Positions 44,531 through 52,987 of a stretch of DNA of 64,000 nucleotides are shown here, piece by piece. The stretch is taken from NCBI RefSeq assembly GCF_900108335.1, contig NZ_FNVT01000010.1:310001-374000 (forward strand), written 5' to 3'. Source of the DNA: Nonomuraea solani. Its GTDB lineage: Bacteria; Actinomycetota; Actinomycetes; Streptosporangiales; Streptosporangiaceae. The translations under genes were made by a program, and so were the position numbers. Position 1 is the first letter of the stretch. Each line of letters opens with the position of its first letter. Below the pieces are notes generated by a model. That model made no database searches. It was not told the origin of the DNA and saw nothing but the letters and a program-made list of their open reading frames with translations.

Positions 44531-45083
44531 CGTGGGCGCGCAGGACGATGCCGATCCTGCTGGGCGCCTCCTGGCTCAGGCGCACCGACTCCAGCGGCAC
44601 CGTCACCTCCGGCGTGCGGTAGCGGCCGCCGGAGAAGCGGTCGGCCAGGCGGGCGCGTACCGACGCCGCCGTCACGTCCCCGTCGAGGGAGCTGCGGCCG
44701 TCGCGCCAGATCTCCACCGCGCACGGCCCCGGCTGCGCGGCCAGCGCGAGCCCCGCCACCGTCGCGCCCGCCAGCGCGCCGGTATCGCCGCGCGTCCAGC
44801 CGTAGTGCCAGATGCCGGCGGCCACCACGGGCGCGGCCGGGCAGCAGCCGGGCGCGGCGAACACCACGTCCAGCCCCTGGAACAGCAGCGCGGCGATCTC
44901 CTCCGCGCCCCGCCCGGCCAGGGCGCCCCCACGCAACCCCGGCAGCTCCGGCAGCGGGCCGCTCGTGCCGTAGATCAGCTTGACGCCCGTCTCCAGGTGT
45001 CCAGGACCGCCGTCGCGCCAGCCACAGGCGACGACATCGACCGACTCGGCAGACCTCCACGTGCCGATGCGCAGCATGTTCAT
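44523..45083 (-). CDS. Hypothetical protein, possible small-molecule cyclisation or hydrolase domain
   Basis: 186 residues starting MNMLRIGTWRSAESVDVVA. I do not recognise the family. The centre is Ala/Gly-rich with LLFQGLDVVFAAPGCCPA, and the end is VPLESVRLSQEAPSRIGIV. No signal peptide or membrane segment. Codon use is normal for the region and the frame is open throughout, so it is likely a real gene. It is divergent from the kinase relic with a 55-bp gap, and its stop codon lies in a tandem repeat. Confidence 0.5.
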   Translation of the reverse strand: MNMLRIGTWRSAESVDVVACGWRDGGPGHLETGVKLIYGTSGPLPELPGLRGGALAGRGAEEIAALLFQGLDVVFAAPGCCPAAPVVAAGIWHYGWTRGDTGALAGATVAGLALAAQPGPCAVEIWRDGRSSLDGDVTAASVRARLADRFSGGRYRTPEVTVPLESVRLSQEAPSRIGIVLRAHAH

Positions 45084-45138
45084 TGACTACCCTTTGCCGC
45101 GAACCGTCACACACTGTCACAGGTTTAAGGTTTCCCGG

Positions 45139-45543
45139 GTGGAGGAAGAGATCACAGCTGTGCTCGGCGGCATTGACGTCGTCATGGAGCCGCTCACGCA
45201 CAACCCGCTCAACGCGGTCACCGGCGGCATCTGGCGGGTGCGCAGGGGTTCGCGCTCGGCCGTGCTCAAGGTGCTGACCAGGCGCAAGGACGCGCCGGAC
45301 GGGTGGCGGCACTCCGAGGACCCGCGCCACTGGAACTACTGGCGCAGGGAGGCCGACGTGTACGCCGACGGCCTGCCGCGACTCTGGGCCGGCTCCGGCC
45401 TGCGCGACAGCGTCTTCGACCTGTTCCTGCCCGCCGCCCTGCTGCCCGCCCTGGACGCGGCCGTCTACGGCGCCTATGTGCGGGGCCTGCGGGAGTCCGG
45501 CTGGGCCGACGAGGCCCGCCGGCTGGCCGACGCCGTGCTCTGA
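45139..45543 (+). pseudogene. APH-like kinase relic with the middle deleted in frame
   Basis: 134 residues from the GTG at 45139. The N-lobe of an aminoglycoside-phosphotransferase-family kinase is recognisable: MEPLTHNPLNAVTGGIWRV, the Lys strand SAVLKVL and DPRHWNYWRREADVYA. After AGSGLR it jumps to DSVFDLFLPAALLPALD and YVRGLRESGW, the C-terminal helices of the same family. The missing part, about 200 residues, holds the catalytic HGDxxxxN and DFD motifs. The frame is intact, so a short inactive protein could still be made. Deletion within one gene is the simplest reading. Confidence 0.7.
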
Positions 45544-45554
45544 GCCGCCGATCG

Positions 45555-46574
45555 CTACCGGTCGAGGACGTGCAGGGTGTGCGGGTACGAGCCCAGCGGC
45601 ACGGGCCCGTCCTCCGTGCAGGCGACCACGTCCGCCATCCGGGCCCCGAACAGGTCGGGCACGTAGATGGCCGGCTCCAGGCAGAACGTCATCCCGGCCG
45701 CCAGCACGGTGTCCTCACCCGGCCGCGGCCCCTCGTCGGGCCCCAGGCCGACCCCCCGGCCGACGTGGGCCGCGCCGAAACGCCCGTACCCGCTGCCGTC
45801 GATCACCTCGCCCACGGCCCTGGACACCTCCGACACCGGTACGGCGGGCCGCACCGCCGCCAGGCCCGCCCGGTGCGCGGCCAGCACCACCGAGTACATC
45901 GCCTCGAAGTCCTCCGGCGGCTCGGCCACCACGAAGGCCCTGGCCACCTCCGCGCAGTAGCCGTCCCACCGCCCGCACACCGACACCAGCAGCGCGTCAC
46001 CGGGATTGATCACCCGATCGCCCGGCACGTGCGCGGGCCCCGCGGTGTGCTCGCCCGCCGCCACCCGCAGCGCCACGACCTCCTCGCACCCCGACTCCAC
46101 CAGCAGCAGCCGCAGCCGGTGGGCCATGGCCCGCTCGGTGGCCCCGAACCAGGCCAGCTCCCGCGCCTGCCCCAGCACCCGCTCGGCGGCGGCGACCGCG
46201 CGCCCGATGGCCTGGATCTCGTGCGGCTCCTTGCGCAGCCGCAGCGGCGCCAGGACGGAGGAGGCGGGCACCAGCTCGGCCTCGATCGCCAGCCCGAACA
46301 GCTCCCGCACCCGCATCTCCGGATCCACCCCGACCCGCCGCGCCCCCTCGGGCACCAGCCCGGCCGGATCGGCGGTCTCGGCCAGCACGTCCCGCGTCAC
46401 CACGAGGAACGCGCCCGGCTCCGCACCCGAGAAGCCCGAGCCTCCGCCCAGGAACCGGTGGTCCGGCGAGGGCCGCAGCACGAGCGCGTCCACCCCGGCT
46501 CCGGCCATCGCCTCCCGGACCGCCGCCACCCGCCAGGCCGTGTCCGGGCCCGGCACCTCCGGTTCCGGCGTCAC
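45555..46574 (-). CDS. M24 (pita-bread) family protein with a lost metal site
   Basis: 339 residues, GTG overlapping the stop of the transporter ATPase (GTGA). It has the creatinase/prolidase layout: an N-terminal domain, then the pita-bread fold with LRLRKEPHEIQAI, GDALLVSVCGRWDGYC and FCLEPAIYVP. Of the five metal ligands of M24 peptidases four are changed: Ser198 for Asp, Glu209 for Asp, Arg273 for His and Ala314 for Glu; only Glu300 remains. Creatinase and ectoine hydrolase are metal-free members of the family, so it may be a hydrolase of a small amide rather than an aminopeptidase. It is the last gene of the second importer operon. Confidence 0.85.
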   Translation of the reverse strand: MTPEPEVPGPDTAWRVAAVREAMAGAGVDALVLRPSPDHRFLGGGSGFSGAEPGAFLVVTRDVLAETADPAGLVPEGARRVGVDPEMRVRELFGLAIEAELVPASSVLAPLRLRKEPHEIQAIGRAVAAAERVLGQARELAWFGATERAMAHRLRLLLVESGCEEVVALRVAAGEHTAGPAHVPGDRVINPGDALLVSVCGRWDGYCAEVARAFVVAEPPEDFEAMYSVVLAAHRAGLAAVRPAVPVSEVSRAVGEVIDGSGYGRFGAAHVGRGVGLGPDEGPRPGEDTVLAAGMTFCLEPAIYVPDLFGARMADVVACTEDGPVPLGSYPHTLHVLDR

Positions 46575-47479
46575 TTCGGCTCGTGCAGCCAGCAGGCGAC
46601 CGGCCCGAAGTCCGGCTCCTTCTCGCGGCACACGTCCATCACCAGCGGGCAGCGCGGGCTGAACCGGCACCCGCCGGGCGGGTTCGCCGGATCGGGGACG
46701 TCGCCCGGCAGCTCCGCCGGCAGCACCCCCAGCCCGTCGGGCGCCGGGATGGCCCCCAGCAGAGCCTTGGTGTACGGATGCCGCGGATCCGCCCACACCT
46801 CCGCCGTCCGCCCGACCTCGACGATCTTGCCCAGGTACATGACCGCGATCCGATCCGCGATCAGCCGCACCACCGACAGGTCGTGGCTGATGAACAGCAG
46901 CCCCGCCCCCGACTCCACGGCCAGGTCCCGCATCAGCCTGGCCACCTGCGACTGCGCCGAGGCGTCCAGCGCCGAGATCGGCTCGTCGCCGATGAGCAGC
47001 CGCGGCCGGGCCGCCAGCGCCCTGGCGATGGCGATGCGCTGCCGCTGCCCGCCGGAGAACTCGTGCGGATGCCGCCCCGCGAAGTCGCGCGGCAGCCCGA
47101 CCCGTTCCAGCAGGTCGGCGGGCGAGGTGGCGGTGTCCCGGGCGGTGCGCAGGCCGTCGGCGATCTGGTCGCCCACCCGCCGCCGGGGGTTCAGCGACGC
47201 GTACGGGTCCTGGAACACCATCTGGATCCCGGTCAGCTTCCTGCGTCGCAGCCCGAGCGGCGTGACCGGCTCCCCGTCGAACGCGATGGCGCCCTCGGCG
47301 ACCGGGTTCAGCCCGCAGACCGCGCGGGCCAGCGTCGACTTGCCGCACCCCGACTCGCCGACCAGCCCCACGACCTCGCCCGGATCGACCGCCAGGCTGG
47401 CCCCCGCCACCGCCCGCACCACGGGACGCCCGGGGGAGCGGTGCTCGACGACCAGGTCCTCAATGGTCAGCAGGCTCAT
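46571..47479 (-). CDS. Dipeptide-type ABC transporter ATPase, DppF type (system 2)
   Basis: 302 residues. Walker A GESGCGKST, Q-loop VFQDPYASLNPRR, signature FSGGQRQR, Walker B LLIGDEPISALD and H-loop ISHDLSVV are complete. The Opp/Dpp C-terminal extension GCRFSPRCPLVMDVC is present, unlike in system 1. The start ATG overlaps the stop of the preceding ATPase gene (ATGA). Confidence 0.92.
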   Translation of the reverse strand: MSLLTIEDLVVEHRSPGRPVVRAVAGASLAVDPGEVVGLVGESGCGKSTLARAVCGLNPVAEGAIAFDGEPVTPLGLRRRKLTGIQMVFQDPYASLNPRRRVGDQIADGLRTARDTATSPADLLERVGLPRDFAGRHPHEFSGGQRQRIAIARALAARPRLLIGDEPISALDASAQSQVARLMRDLAVESGAGLLFISHDLSVVRLIADRIAVMYLGKIVEVGRTAEVWADPRHPYTKALLGAIPAPDGLGVLPAELPGDVPDPANPPGGCRFSPRCPLVMDVCREKEPDFGPVACWLHEPK

Positions 47480-48255
47480 CGGCCCCTCTTCTCGGTATCA
47501 GGCAGGGAGTCCAGAAGGGCGCGGGTGTACGGGTGCGCCGGTTCGCGCAGCACCTGCCCGCGCGCCCCCGACTCGACCACCAGCCCGTCCTTCATCACGC
47601 TCACCTCGTCCGCCACCGCCGACATCACCCCGAGATCGTGCGTGACCAGCAGCACGGCCAGCCCCAGCTCGTCGCAGAGCCCGCGCAGCAGCCGCAGCAC
47701 GCCCGCCTGCACGGTCACGTCCAGCGCGGTCGTCGGCTCGTCCGCGATGAGCACCTTCGGCGAGCACGCCAGCGCGATGGCGATCGCGATCCGCTGCCGC
47801 ATCCCGCCGGAGAACTGGTGCGGAAACCGCCCGTAAGCCTCCTCGGCGCCCGGAATGCGCACCTTGCCGAGCAGCTCCACCGCGCGCGCCTTCGCCTCGG
47901 CCTTGCCCAGCCGCAGATGGTGCCGCATGTGCTCGGTGAGCTGTTTGCCGATGGTCAGCATCGGGTGCAGGCTGGTCGCCGGGTCCTGGAAGACCATGGC
48001 GACCTCGCCGCCGCGTACCCGGTTCAGCTCCTTGGCGGGCAGCGTCAGCAGCTCGCGCTCGCCGAGCCGGATCGCGCCCGAGGCCCGCGCGCCGTGCGGC
48101 AGCAGCCCCAGCACGGCCAGCCCCGTCATCGTCTTGCCGGAGCCGCTCTCGCCGGCCAGCCCGTGCACCTTGCCCGCTTCGAGTCGCAGGTCGACCCCGC
48201 GCAGGATCTCCTTCTCGCCGATCGACACCTTCAGATCGGTGATGTCCAGCGTCAC
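47476..48255 (-). CDS. Dipeptide-type ABC transporter ATPase, DppD type (system 2)
   Basis: 259 residues from a GTG that overlaps the permease stop. Walker A AGESGSGKTM, Q-loop VFQDPATSLHPML, signature FSGGMRQR, Walker B VLIADEPTTALD and H-loop VTHDLGVM are intact. The C-terminal extension is short, ending soon after HPYTRALLDSLPD, so the usual Cys-rich tail is lacking. It works as the partner of the 46571-47479 ATPase. Confidence 0.92.
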   Translation of the reverse strand: MTLDITDLKVSIGEKEILRGVDLRLEAGKVHGLAGESGSGKTMTGLAVLGLLPHGARASGAIRLGERELLTLPAKELNRVRGGEVAMVFQDPATSLHPMLTIGKQLTEHMRHHLRLGKAEAKARAVELLGKVRIPGAEEAYGRFPHQFSGGMRQRIAIAIALACSPKVLIADEPTTALDVTVQAGVLRLLRGLCDELGLAVLLVTHDLGVMSAVADEVSVMKDGLVVESGARGQVLREPAHPYTRALLDSLPDTEKRGR

Positions 48256-49130
48256 AGCGCACGCTCCTTGATCGCGCGAGCGGTACGGGGATCCAGGGCG
48301 TCGCGCAGCGTGTCACCGAGGAAGTTGAACGCCAGCACCACGGTCAGGATCGCCAGCCCCGGGAACGTCGCCACCCACCAGCTGTCGAAGACCTCGACGC
48401 CGGAGGCCACCATCGCCCCCCACTCGGGGGAGGGCGGCTTGGCGCCCAGGCCCAGGAACGACAGGCCGGACAGCAGCAGCAGCGCGGTGCCGATGTCCAG
48501 GGTGGCCAGCACCAGGACGGGGCCGGTGACGTTCGGGAGCACGTCCACCCGCAGCGAGCGCCACACCGAGAAGCCCAGCAGCCGCCCGCTCAGCACGAAC
48601 TCGCGCTCCCGCACGCCCAGCACCAGCCCGCGCGTGACGCGGGCGTAGGCGGGCCAGGCCACGACCAGGACGGCCAGCACCGCGTTGCCCAGGCTGGCGC
48701 CCAGCGCGGCGGCCACCACCATGGCCAGGATGACGGTCGGGAACGCGAACACCAGGTCCGCCAGCCGCATGATCGTCTCGTCGGCCCACCGGCCGAAGTA
48801 CCCGGCGATCGCGCCGAGCAGCCCGCCGATCAGCACCGACAGCGCGACCAGCAGCAGCGTGAGCGGGATGGACACCCGGGCGCCGTACATGACGCGGCTC
48901 AGGATGTCGCGGCCGAGCTGGTCGGTGCCGAACCAGTGCCCGGGCCCGGGCGGAGCCAGCCGGGGCAGCTCCTGGGCGAGCGGGTCGTGCGGCGCCAGCC
49001 AGGGCGCGGCCAGCGCGATGACGACCCAGGCCACGGCCAGCACGCCGCCGACGACGGCCAGCGGCTGCCGCCACGCCTCGGGCAGGCGCCGCAGAAGGCC
49101 CTTGCGGGCCAGGGGGTCGCGGCGTCTCAT
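48252..49130 (-). CDS. Dipeptide-type ABC permease, DppC type (system 2)
   Basis: 292 residues, ATG overlapping the upstream permease stop (ATGA). DppC features are HWFGTDQLGRDILSRVMYG, the ATPase-docking stretch EREFVLSGRLLGFSVW and the C-terminal GLSFLGLGAKPPSPEWG. About six membrane segments. The N-terminal cytoplasmic tail MRRRDPLARKGLLRRL is basic, as expected for the inside-positive end. Confidence 0.9.
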   Translation of the reverse strand: MRRRDPLARKGLLRRLPEAWRQPLAVVGGVLAVAWVVIALAAPWLAPHDPLAQELPRLAPPGPGHWFGTDQLGRDILSRVMYGARVSIPLTLLLVALSVLIGGLLGAIAGYFGRWADETIMRLADLVFAFPTVILAMVVAAALGASLGNAVLAVLVVAWPAYARVTRGLVLGVREREFVLSGRLLGFSVWRSLRVDVLPNVTGPVLVLATLDIGTALLLLSGLSFLGLGAKPPSPEWGAMVASGVEVFDSWWVATFPGLAILTVVLAFNFLGDTLRDALDPRTARAIKERAL

Positions 49131-50173
49131 TGGAGCCTCACTCGGGGATCGATGACGCCGTACAGGACGTCCACGATCAGGTTGATGACGAGGTAGACCA
49201 GGCCCACGACCAGGCCGACGCCCATGACGGCGGGCAGGTCGAGGGACGTCGCGCTCTTGTAGGCGTACTGGCCGATGCCCGGCCAGGCGAAGATGGCCTC
49301 GACCAGCACGGTTCCGGACAGCAGGCTGCCGAAGGCGAGGCCCGCCACGGTGATGATGGGCACCAGGGCGGAGCGCAGGACGTACCGGAAGAGGATCGTC
49401 CGGCCCGGCAGGCCCTTGGCCCTGGCGGCGCGGACGTAGTCCTGCCCCAGCACCTCCAGCACGGCCGAGCGGGTGAAGCGGGTCAGCAGCCCGATCGTGT
49501 AGAGCGCCAGCACCAGGGCGGGCGTGATCAGGTGGCCGACGGCCGAGGTGAAGATGTCCCAGCGGCCGGCCAGCAGCGCGTCCACCGTCTGCAGCCCGGT
49601 CACGGGCGGCGCCAGGCCGAGCGCCGCGTCCACCCGGCCGCTGCCCGGCGTGATCTGCAGCCGGTAGAAGAACACGTAGAACGCGACCAGCGCCAGCCAG
49701 AACGTCGGGACCGAGATGCCGATCAGGCTCAGCACCCGCAGCGCGTGGTCGGACAGCCGGTCCCTGCGCAGGGCCGCCACGACGCCGAACGCCACGCCCA
49801 GCACCAGCGAGACCACGATCGCGGCCCCCGCCAGCTCCAGCGTGGCCGGGACGAACTCGGCCAGGTCCTGGCTGACCGGCCGGTGACTCTGCTGGCTGGT
49901 GCCCAGGTCGCCGCCCACCAGGCCCTGCAGGTGGATCAGGTACTGCTGCCAGAGCGGCTTGTCCAGGCCGTGCTCGGCCCGCCACTGCGCCACGATGGCC
50001 GGGTCGCCGAGCGCCCGCTGGCCCAGGTTGGCGGCCACGGGATCACCGGGTACGAGGTTCGTCAGCACGAACGTCACCAGCGTGATCCCCCAGGCCATCA
50101 GCACGGCCAGCAGGATCCGCCGGACGAGGAAGCGCACCAGCGGATGCGCCCCCCGCCTGGAGGTGATGGACAC
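49127..50173 (-). CDS. Dipeptide-type ABC permease, DppB type (system 2)
   Basis: 348 residues. DppB signatures are VTFVLTNLVPGDPVAANLG, EHGLDKPLWQQYL, docking loop GQDYVRAARAKGLPGR and EAIFAWPGIGQYAY. About six membrane segments. It follows the binding-protein gene by a 10-bp gap and is coupled to the DppC gene by an ATGA overlap. Confidence 0.9.
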   Translation of the reverse strand: MSITSRRGAHPLVRFLVRRILLAVLMAWGITLVTFVLTNLVPGDPVAANLGQRALGDPAIVAQWRAEHGLDKPLWQQYLIHLQGLVGGDLGTSQQSHRPVSQDLAEFVPATLELAGAAIVVSLVLGVAFGVVAALRRDRLSDHALRVLSLIGISVPTFWLALVAFYVFFYRLQITPGSGRVDAALGLAPPVTGLQTVDALLAGRWDIFTSAVGHLITPALVLALYTIGLLTRFTRSAVLEVLGQDYVRAARAKGLPGRTILFRYVLRSALVPIITVAGLAFGSLLSGTVLVEAIFAWPGIGQYAYKSATSLDLPAVMGVGLVVGLVYLVINLIVDVLYGVIDPRVRLQ

Positions 50174-50183
50174 CTGCCGATCC

Positions 50184-51767
50184 CTACTTCGCGCCGAGGT
50201 CGGCGACGTCGACCGTCCACACCGGGTGGTACTCCAGCCCGGTCACCGACCCCGCCGTCACGATGTTCTGGCTCGGCTGGATCAGCGGGATGAACGGCCC
50301 CGAGGCGTTGAGCTTCGTCTGGACGTCCACGTAGGCCGCCTTGCGCGCGTCGTCGCCGATCGTCGTGGCCGCCTTCTCACCGGCCGCCTCGATCTCCTTG
50401 GCCGCGCCCGCCTTCCAGCCGGCCCGCAGGCCCACCGTCTTGCCGGGCAGGAAGGCCAGGTAGTCGCTCGGGTCCGGGTAGTCGGGGCCCCAGTACCACA
50501 GGCCCATCTCCTCCTTGCCGTTGCGGTAGTTGTCCAGCGCCGTGGTGACCGGCGCGGGCTGCAGGTCCACCGTGATGCCGACCTCCTTGAGGTTGGCCTG
50601 GACGCGCTCGGCCAGCGGCTGGAACGACAGGCCGTTCACGGTCAGCTCGCTCGGGTATTCGAGCTTGACGGTCGGGTTCGACAGGCCGCTGGCGGCCAGC
50701 GCCGCCTTGGCGCCCTCGACGTCCCGCTTGGCGCCCTGGTCGGCGGGCAGCGCGCCGAGGAGCTGCGACGGGATCACGCCCGGCGCCTGGGTCGAGCCCT
50801 CGCCGGCCAGCTCCAGCAGGCCCGCGTAGTCCACGCCCTTGCGCACGGCCTCGACGAACTTGGCGTTCGGGGTGGTCTTGCTGATCGCGGAGTCCTGGTT
50901 GGCCAGCAGGAAGATGACGTTCGCCGAGGCGGTCTTCTTGACCTGCAGGGTCGCGGGCATGCCGGTGACCTGGTCGCCCGACAGGTTCAGCGCCACCTGG
51001 CTGTCGCCGCGCTGGACGTTCAGCTTCTGGGTGGCCGCCTCGACGTTGCGGATGACGACCTTGTCGTAGGCGGGCTTGGTGCCGTAGTACTTCGGGTTCG
51101 CCTTGAGCGTGACCTGGCTGCTCACGTTGAACGACTCGATCTGGTACGGGCCCGAGCCGGCGGAGGAGGAGTTCAGGTACTGCTCGGCCTTGTCCTGGGC
51201 GTCCGTGGTCGCGCCGTTCTGCTTGGTGACCTTGCTGTTCAGGATGCCGAGCGCCGGGTTGGGCAGAATGTAGGGCAGCGCCGGGTTGGCCGACTTCGAC
51301 GTCAGCGTGATCGTCGTGTCGTCGGTCTTGGCCACCTCGACACCGTCCAGCAGGAACGACGGCGTACCCTTCATGTCACGCACCCGCGTGAGCGAGAACA
51401 CCACGTCGTCCGCCGTCACCGGCGAGCCGTCGGCGAACGTGGCGCCCTGCTTGAGCTTGAGCGTCAGCGTCTTGCCGTCCTCGGCCAGCTCGTACGACTC
51501 GGCGAGGGCCGGAACCGGCTTGGTCACGTCGGCGCCGTCGAACGTCAGCAGCGTCTCGTAGACGGCCTTGCCCACGATGAGCCCGGTCGGCTCGTACGTA
51601 CGGCCGGGGTCGGCCGTCTTGAGGTCGAAGGACGTGTCGATGACGAGGGTCTTGCCCCCGGCGGCCCCGGAAGCTCCGGTGGCCTGGGGGCTACCGCCGC
51701 TTCCGCAGGCGGCGAGGGCGAGTGCACCGGCGAGCAGTACAGCCGCCGTCTGCGAGCGGGTCGCCAT
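50184..51767 (-). CDS. Dipeptide/oligopeptide ABC transporter substrate-binding lipoprotein (system 2)
   Basis: 527 residues. Start ATG at 51767 has GGAGG 6-8 nt upstream. The lipobox LALAAC (Cys near residue 21) is followed by a Gly/Ser linker, then a family 5 binding protein: LKLKQGATFADGSPVTADDV and a late YWGPDYPDPSDYLAFLPG. First gene of a five-gene importer operon plus the M24 protein. Divergent from an Lrp/AsnC regulator 110 bp away; the gap carries inverted and direct repeats. Confidence 0.92.
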   Translation of the reverse strand: MATRSQTAAVLLAGALALAACGSGGSPQATGASGAAGGKTLVIDTSFDLKTADPGRTYEPTGLIVGKAVYETLLTFDGADVTKPVPALAESYELAEDGKTLTLKLKQGATFADGSPVTADDVVFSLTRVRDMKGTPSFLLDGVEVAKTDDTTITLTSKSANPALPYILPNPALGILNSKVTKQNGATTDAQDKAEQYLNSSSAGSGPYQIESFNVSSQVTLKANPKYYGTKPAYDKVVIRNVEAATQKLNVQRGDSQVALNLSGDQVTGMPATLQVKKTASANVIFLLANQDSAISKTTPNAKFVEAVRKGVDYAGLLELAGEGSTQAPGVIPSQLLGALPADQGAKRDVEGAKAALAASGLSNPTVKLEYPSELTVNGLSFQPLAERVQANLKEVGITVDLQPAPVTTALDNYRNGKEEMGLWYWGPDYPDPSDYLAFLPGKTVGLRAGWKAGAAKEIEAAGEKAATTIGDDARKAAYVDVQTKLNASGPFIPLIQPSQNIVTAGSVTGLEYHPVWTVDVADLGAK

Positions 51768-51783
51768 GTTGGTCCTCCAAAAT

Positions 51784-51830
51784 TGGACGTTCGGCAGAAG
51801 GATGTCGAGGATTGTGCGGCAGAACGTCCA
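51784..51830. promoter_or_regulatory. Inverted and direct repeats in the importer/Lrp divergent region
   Basis: TGGACGTTC (51784-51792) and GAACGTCCA (51822-51830) form a perfect 9-bp inverted repeat with a 29-bp spacer. CGGCAGAA occurs directly repeated at 51792-51799 and 51817-51824, 25 bp apart. TATATA at 51854-51859 is a possible -10 box for the regulator. Widely spaced half-sites suit Lrp-family octamers. Confidence 0.5.
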
Positions 51831-51877
51831 GGTCACGTGCGGTCGCTGAGACGTATATAAAGGTCGTTGAGGTAATG

Positions 51878-52516
51878 ATGAGTGAAATTTCCAGAAATGG
51901 TGTCGGCGGCGGCGGTCAGCCTGGACGGATCGGAATCGGCCTGGAGCTCGACGACGTCCATATGAAGATCCTTGAGGTCCTGCGCGAGAACGGCAGGATC
52001 TCGGTCGCCGCGCTGGCCGAGCGGGTGGGCATCTCCCGGGCGAACGCCTACACCCGCTTCGAGGCGCTGCGCGCGGACGGCGCGATCAAACGGTTCACGG
52101 CCGAGATCGACCACGTCAGGGCGGGGCTCGGCATCACGGCGCTGATCTTCGTGACCGTGCGCCAACAGATGTGGAAACAGTTCAGGGCGGAGCTGGCCCG
52201 GATGCCGGAGGTGGAGTACTGCGCGATCACCACCGGCCAGCACGACGCGATGATCCAGGTACGCGTGTCCGACGTGGCCGCGGTGCACACCATGGTGACC
52301 GACCGGCTGGCCAACATCCCGGCGGTCAAGGCGACCGAGACGGTGTTCATCCTGGACGAGGTGCTCAGGCGGCCCTACGTGCTGCCGAGCGACCGCGATC
52401 AGGGCCGTCCGGCGCGCCGCCCGGCCCAGGAGGCGCAGGGCGGCGACGTGCCGCTCGGCAAGATGCGCTTCGTCGGCGCCGCCGAGGGAAGGGCCGCCCT
52501 GCGCAAGGACGACTGA
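51878..52516 (+). CDS. Lrp/AsnC-family transcriptional regulator
   Basis: 212 residues from the second of two adjacent ATG codons (51875 and 51878); GAGG lies 5 nt before the second. The N-terminal winged helix is LELDDVHMKILEVLRENG then VAALAERVGISRANAYTRFE. The RAM (ligand) domain runs from LGITALIFVTVRQQMW to TETVFILDEVL. Residues after about 165 are a low-complexity tail. It is divergent from the second peptide importer, so it likely controls it in response to an amino acid. Confidence 0.9.
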   Translation: MSEISRNGVGGGGQPGRIGIGLELDDVHMKILEVLRENGRISVAALAERVGISRANAYTRFEALRADGAIKRFTAEIDHVRAGLGITALIFVTVRQQMWKQFRAELARMPEVEYCAITTGQHDAMIQVRVSDVAAVHTMVTDRLANIPAVKATETVFILDEVLRRPYVLPSDRDQGRPARRPAQEAQGGDVPLGKMRFVGAAEGRAALRKDD

Positions 52517-52885
52517 TCAGGCGCCCCCGGTGCGGACCCCGGTTTGGACTTCGGCGCACACGCTGACATGCGGCGTGTCGTCGCCGTCGAACGTGAACTC
52601 CTCCACCAGGCGCAGCAGCCCGTCGTCGCCGGTCTCGACGCGGCTGCTGCTCCGGCCGCCGGCCTTGCCCCCGGCCTTCAGGGCGTGCGCGTACGAGATC
52701 GACACCACGTCGTCGTCCCGCGTCCCGACGAAGCGGCCGAAGGTCACGGTGTCACCCGTGTAACTGCCCCACACCACCCCGTCCTCCTCCCAGTAGAGGA
52801 ACTCGGTGGGACTGTCCCGGTTCACCGTGCTCGCGGTCGAGCTCACCATCACGAATTTGCGGCCGTTGAGATTCACGCCGCCCAT
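52517..52885 (-). CDS. Small beta-sheet protein (often labelled N-acetylglutamate synthase-like)
   Basis: 122 residues. It resembles small proteins found in Bacillus and actinomycetes that carry an old and doubtful N-acetylglutamate synthase label: VNLNGRKFVMVSSTAS, FLYWEEDGVVWGSYTGDTV, GRFVGTRDD and LVEEFTF. These look like a calycin-type small beta barrel without acetyltransferase motifs. It ends one base after the convergent Lrp gene. The real function is unknown; the label should not be taken literally. Confidence 0.7.
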   Translation of the reverse strand: MGGVNLNGRKFVMVSSTASTVNRDSPTEFLYWEEDGVVWGSYTGDTVTFGRFVGTRDDDVVSISYAHALKAGGKAGGRSSSRVETGDDGLLRLVEEFTFDGDDTPHVSVCAEVQTGVRTGGA

Positions 52886-52987
52886 GGTCCCCAGATTTCC
52901 GAAATATCAGCAAACCGGCTGGACATATGGTGAGGGCCTCTTGTCAACGGCCGGCAATCCGTCCAGCCGGCCCCGGGCGGCGGCCGC

